Below are positions 13,430 through 13,707 of a DNA stretch of 13,707 bases, in pieces. The DNA comes from Methanocalculaceae archaeon (lineage in GTDB: Archaea; Halobacteriota; Methanomicrobia; Methanomicrobiales; Methanocorpusculaceae): the NCBI GenBank assembly GCA_031255895.1, contig JAIRRQ010000121.1, positions 1 through 13,707 on the forward strand, given 5' to 3'. Each line of letters begins with the position of its first letter. Position 1 is the stretch's first letter. The position numbers and the translations under genes were made by a program. The notes under the pieces are model-generated. The model was not told where the DNA came from. It saw nothing but the letters and a program-made list of their open reading frames with translations, and ran no database searches.

Positions 13430-13707
13430 TTATTCCTCGCTGGTACCCTGATTGTCTGCCTCATGTCGGAGCAGAATCAATTTCAATTTGAGGATCTGGT
13501 GCCCTCGCATTTTCGTGACGATGATGGTAATGCACTGATCAGCAATGATAATCGATTCCCCAAGTCGAGGGATGTGACCGAGGCGCGAAAAAACAAGGCC
13601 ACCAATGGTTTCATAGTTGCCCTGATCTTCAGGCAGATTAATATCGAAACGTTCGTTAAGCAAGGTAACACGCGTCTGGGCATCCACAATGTAGAGGCCA
13701 TAACCGA
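13430..13707 (-). CDS. CorC/HlyC-domain (CNNM-type) transporter, C-terminal end only
   Basis: The frame is open at the right edge; 91 residues are visible, so the start lies outside the window. The sequence GLYIVDAQTRVTLLNERFDI, then LPEDQGNYETIGGLVFSRLG and HIPRLGESI, matches the CorC/HlyC (transporter-associated) domain that follows the CBS pair in DUF21/CNNM-family membrane proteins. The pattern D-x-TR...LNE.F...LPE...Y.TIGGLV...LGHIP..GE is characteristic. These proteins are linked to Mg or Co ion handling. It ends in a short acidic tail (GTSEE). The lost upstream part would contain the membrane DUF21 and CBS domains. It points toward psmB but is separated by about 300 bp, so it is probably a separate unit. 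Confidence 0.85.
   Translation of the reverse strand, partial: GYGLYIVDAQTRVTLLNERFDINLPEDQGNYETIGGLVFSRLGHIPRLGESIIIADQCITIIVTKMRGHQILKLKLILLRHEADNQGTSEE

Noticed and set aside
1..13707. CRISPR array or defence island
   Set aside because: No regularly spaced direct repeats and no cas or known defence genes were seen. The only clear repeat is the two-copy coding repeat.

Overview
The window is euryarchaeal chromosomal DNA. It carries archaeal information-processing genes: fibrillarin, Nop5, RFC large subunit with a C-terminal PIP box, proteasome beta subunit, the KH/beta-CASP nuclease aCPSF1 and RlmE. It also has a methanogen-type thymidylate synthase, a tRNA-Gln without encoded CCA, and AT-rich archaeal promoter boxes. 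Together these point to a methanogen, most likely Methanomicrobiales; a Methanocorpusculum-like organism is my inference and was not tested. The core genes are intact, but the space between them is long, AT-rich and full of broken or fragmentary coding sequence.

Layout. 1-791: thyA (minus strand, cut by the left edge) and tRNA-Gln(CUG). 792-2742: a possible 59-residue membrane ORF, then flpA and nop5 in one minus-strand operon with an ATGA overlap. 2743-4145: a gene-poor stretch with a possible 44-residue ORF, copy A of a degenerate coding repeat, and a small cysteine-rich protein gene. 4146-6744: a hypothetical gene broken by about three frameshifts, an intact ADP-ribosylglycohydrolase (ARH/DraG) gene, copy B of the repeat, and a transposase relic. 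6745-8205: rfcL on the plus strand. 8206-10496: a frameshifted plus-strand ORF, a minus-strand fragment resembling the broken gene at 4146-4962, intact rlmE, a plus-strand orphan gene with a clear TATA box, and another ORF remnant. 10497-13707: aCPSF1, psmB, and the C-terminal end of a CorC/HlyC (CNNM-type) protein, all minus strand.

How the genes fit together. FlpA and Nop5 form the catalytic and scaffold parts of the C/D-box guide RNP for ribose 2'-O-methylation; RlmE does a similar modification on 23S rRNA without a guide. aCPSF1 cuts RNA at transcription ends and sits next to the proteasome beta subunit gene. RfcL loads PCNA and ThyA makes dTMP.

The most notable signal is widespread decay between intact housekeeping genes: at least five broken or partial reading frames, one diverged repeat pair that still shows protein-level conservation, and a dead transposase. 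This suggests a genome undergoing erosion, as has been reported for host-associated methanogens, but lifestyle cannot be read from this window alone. I did not find a convincing complete new multi-gene system.
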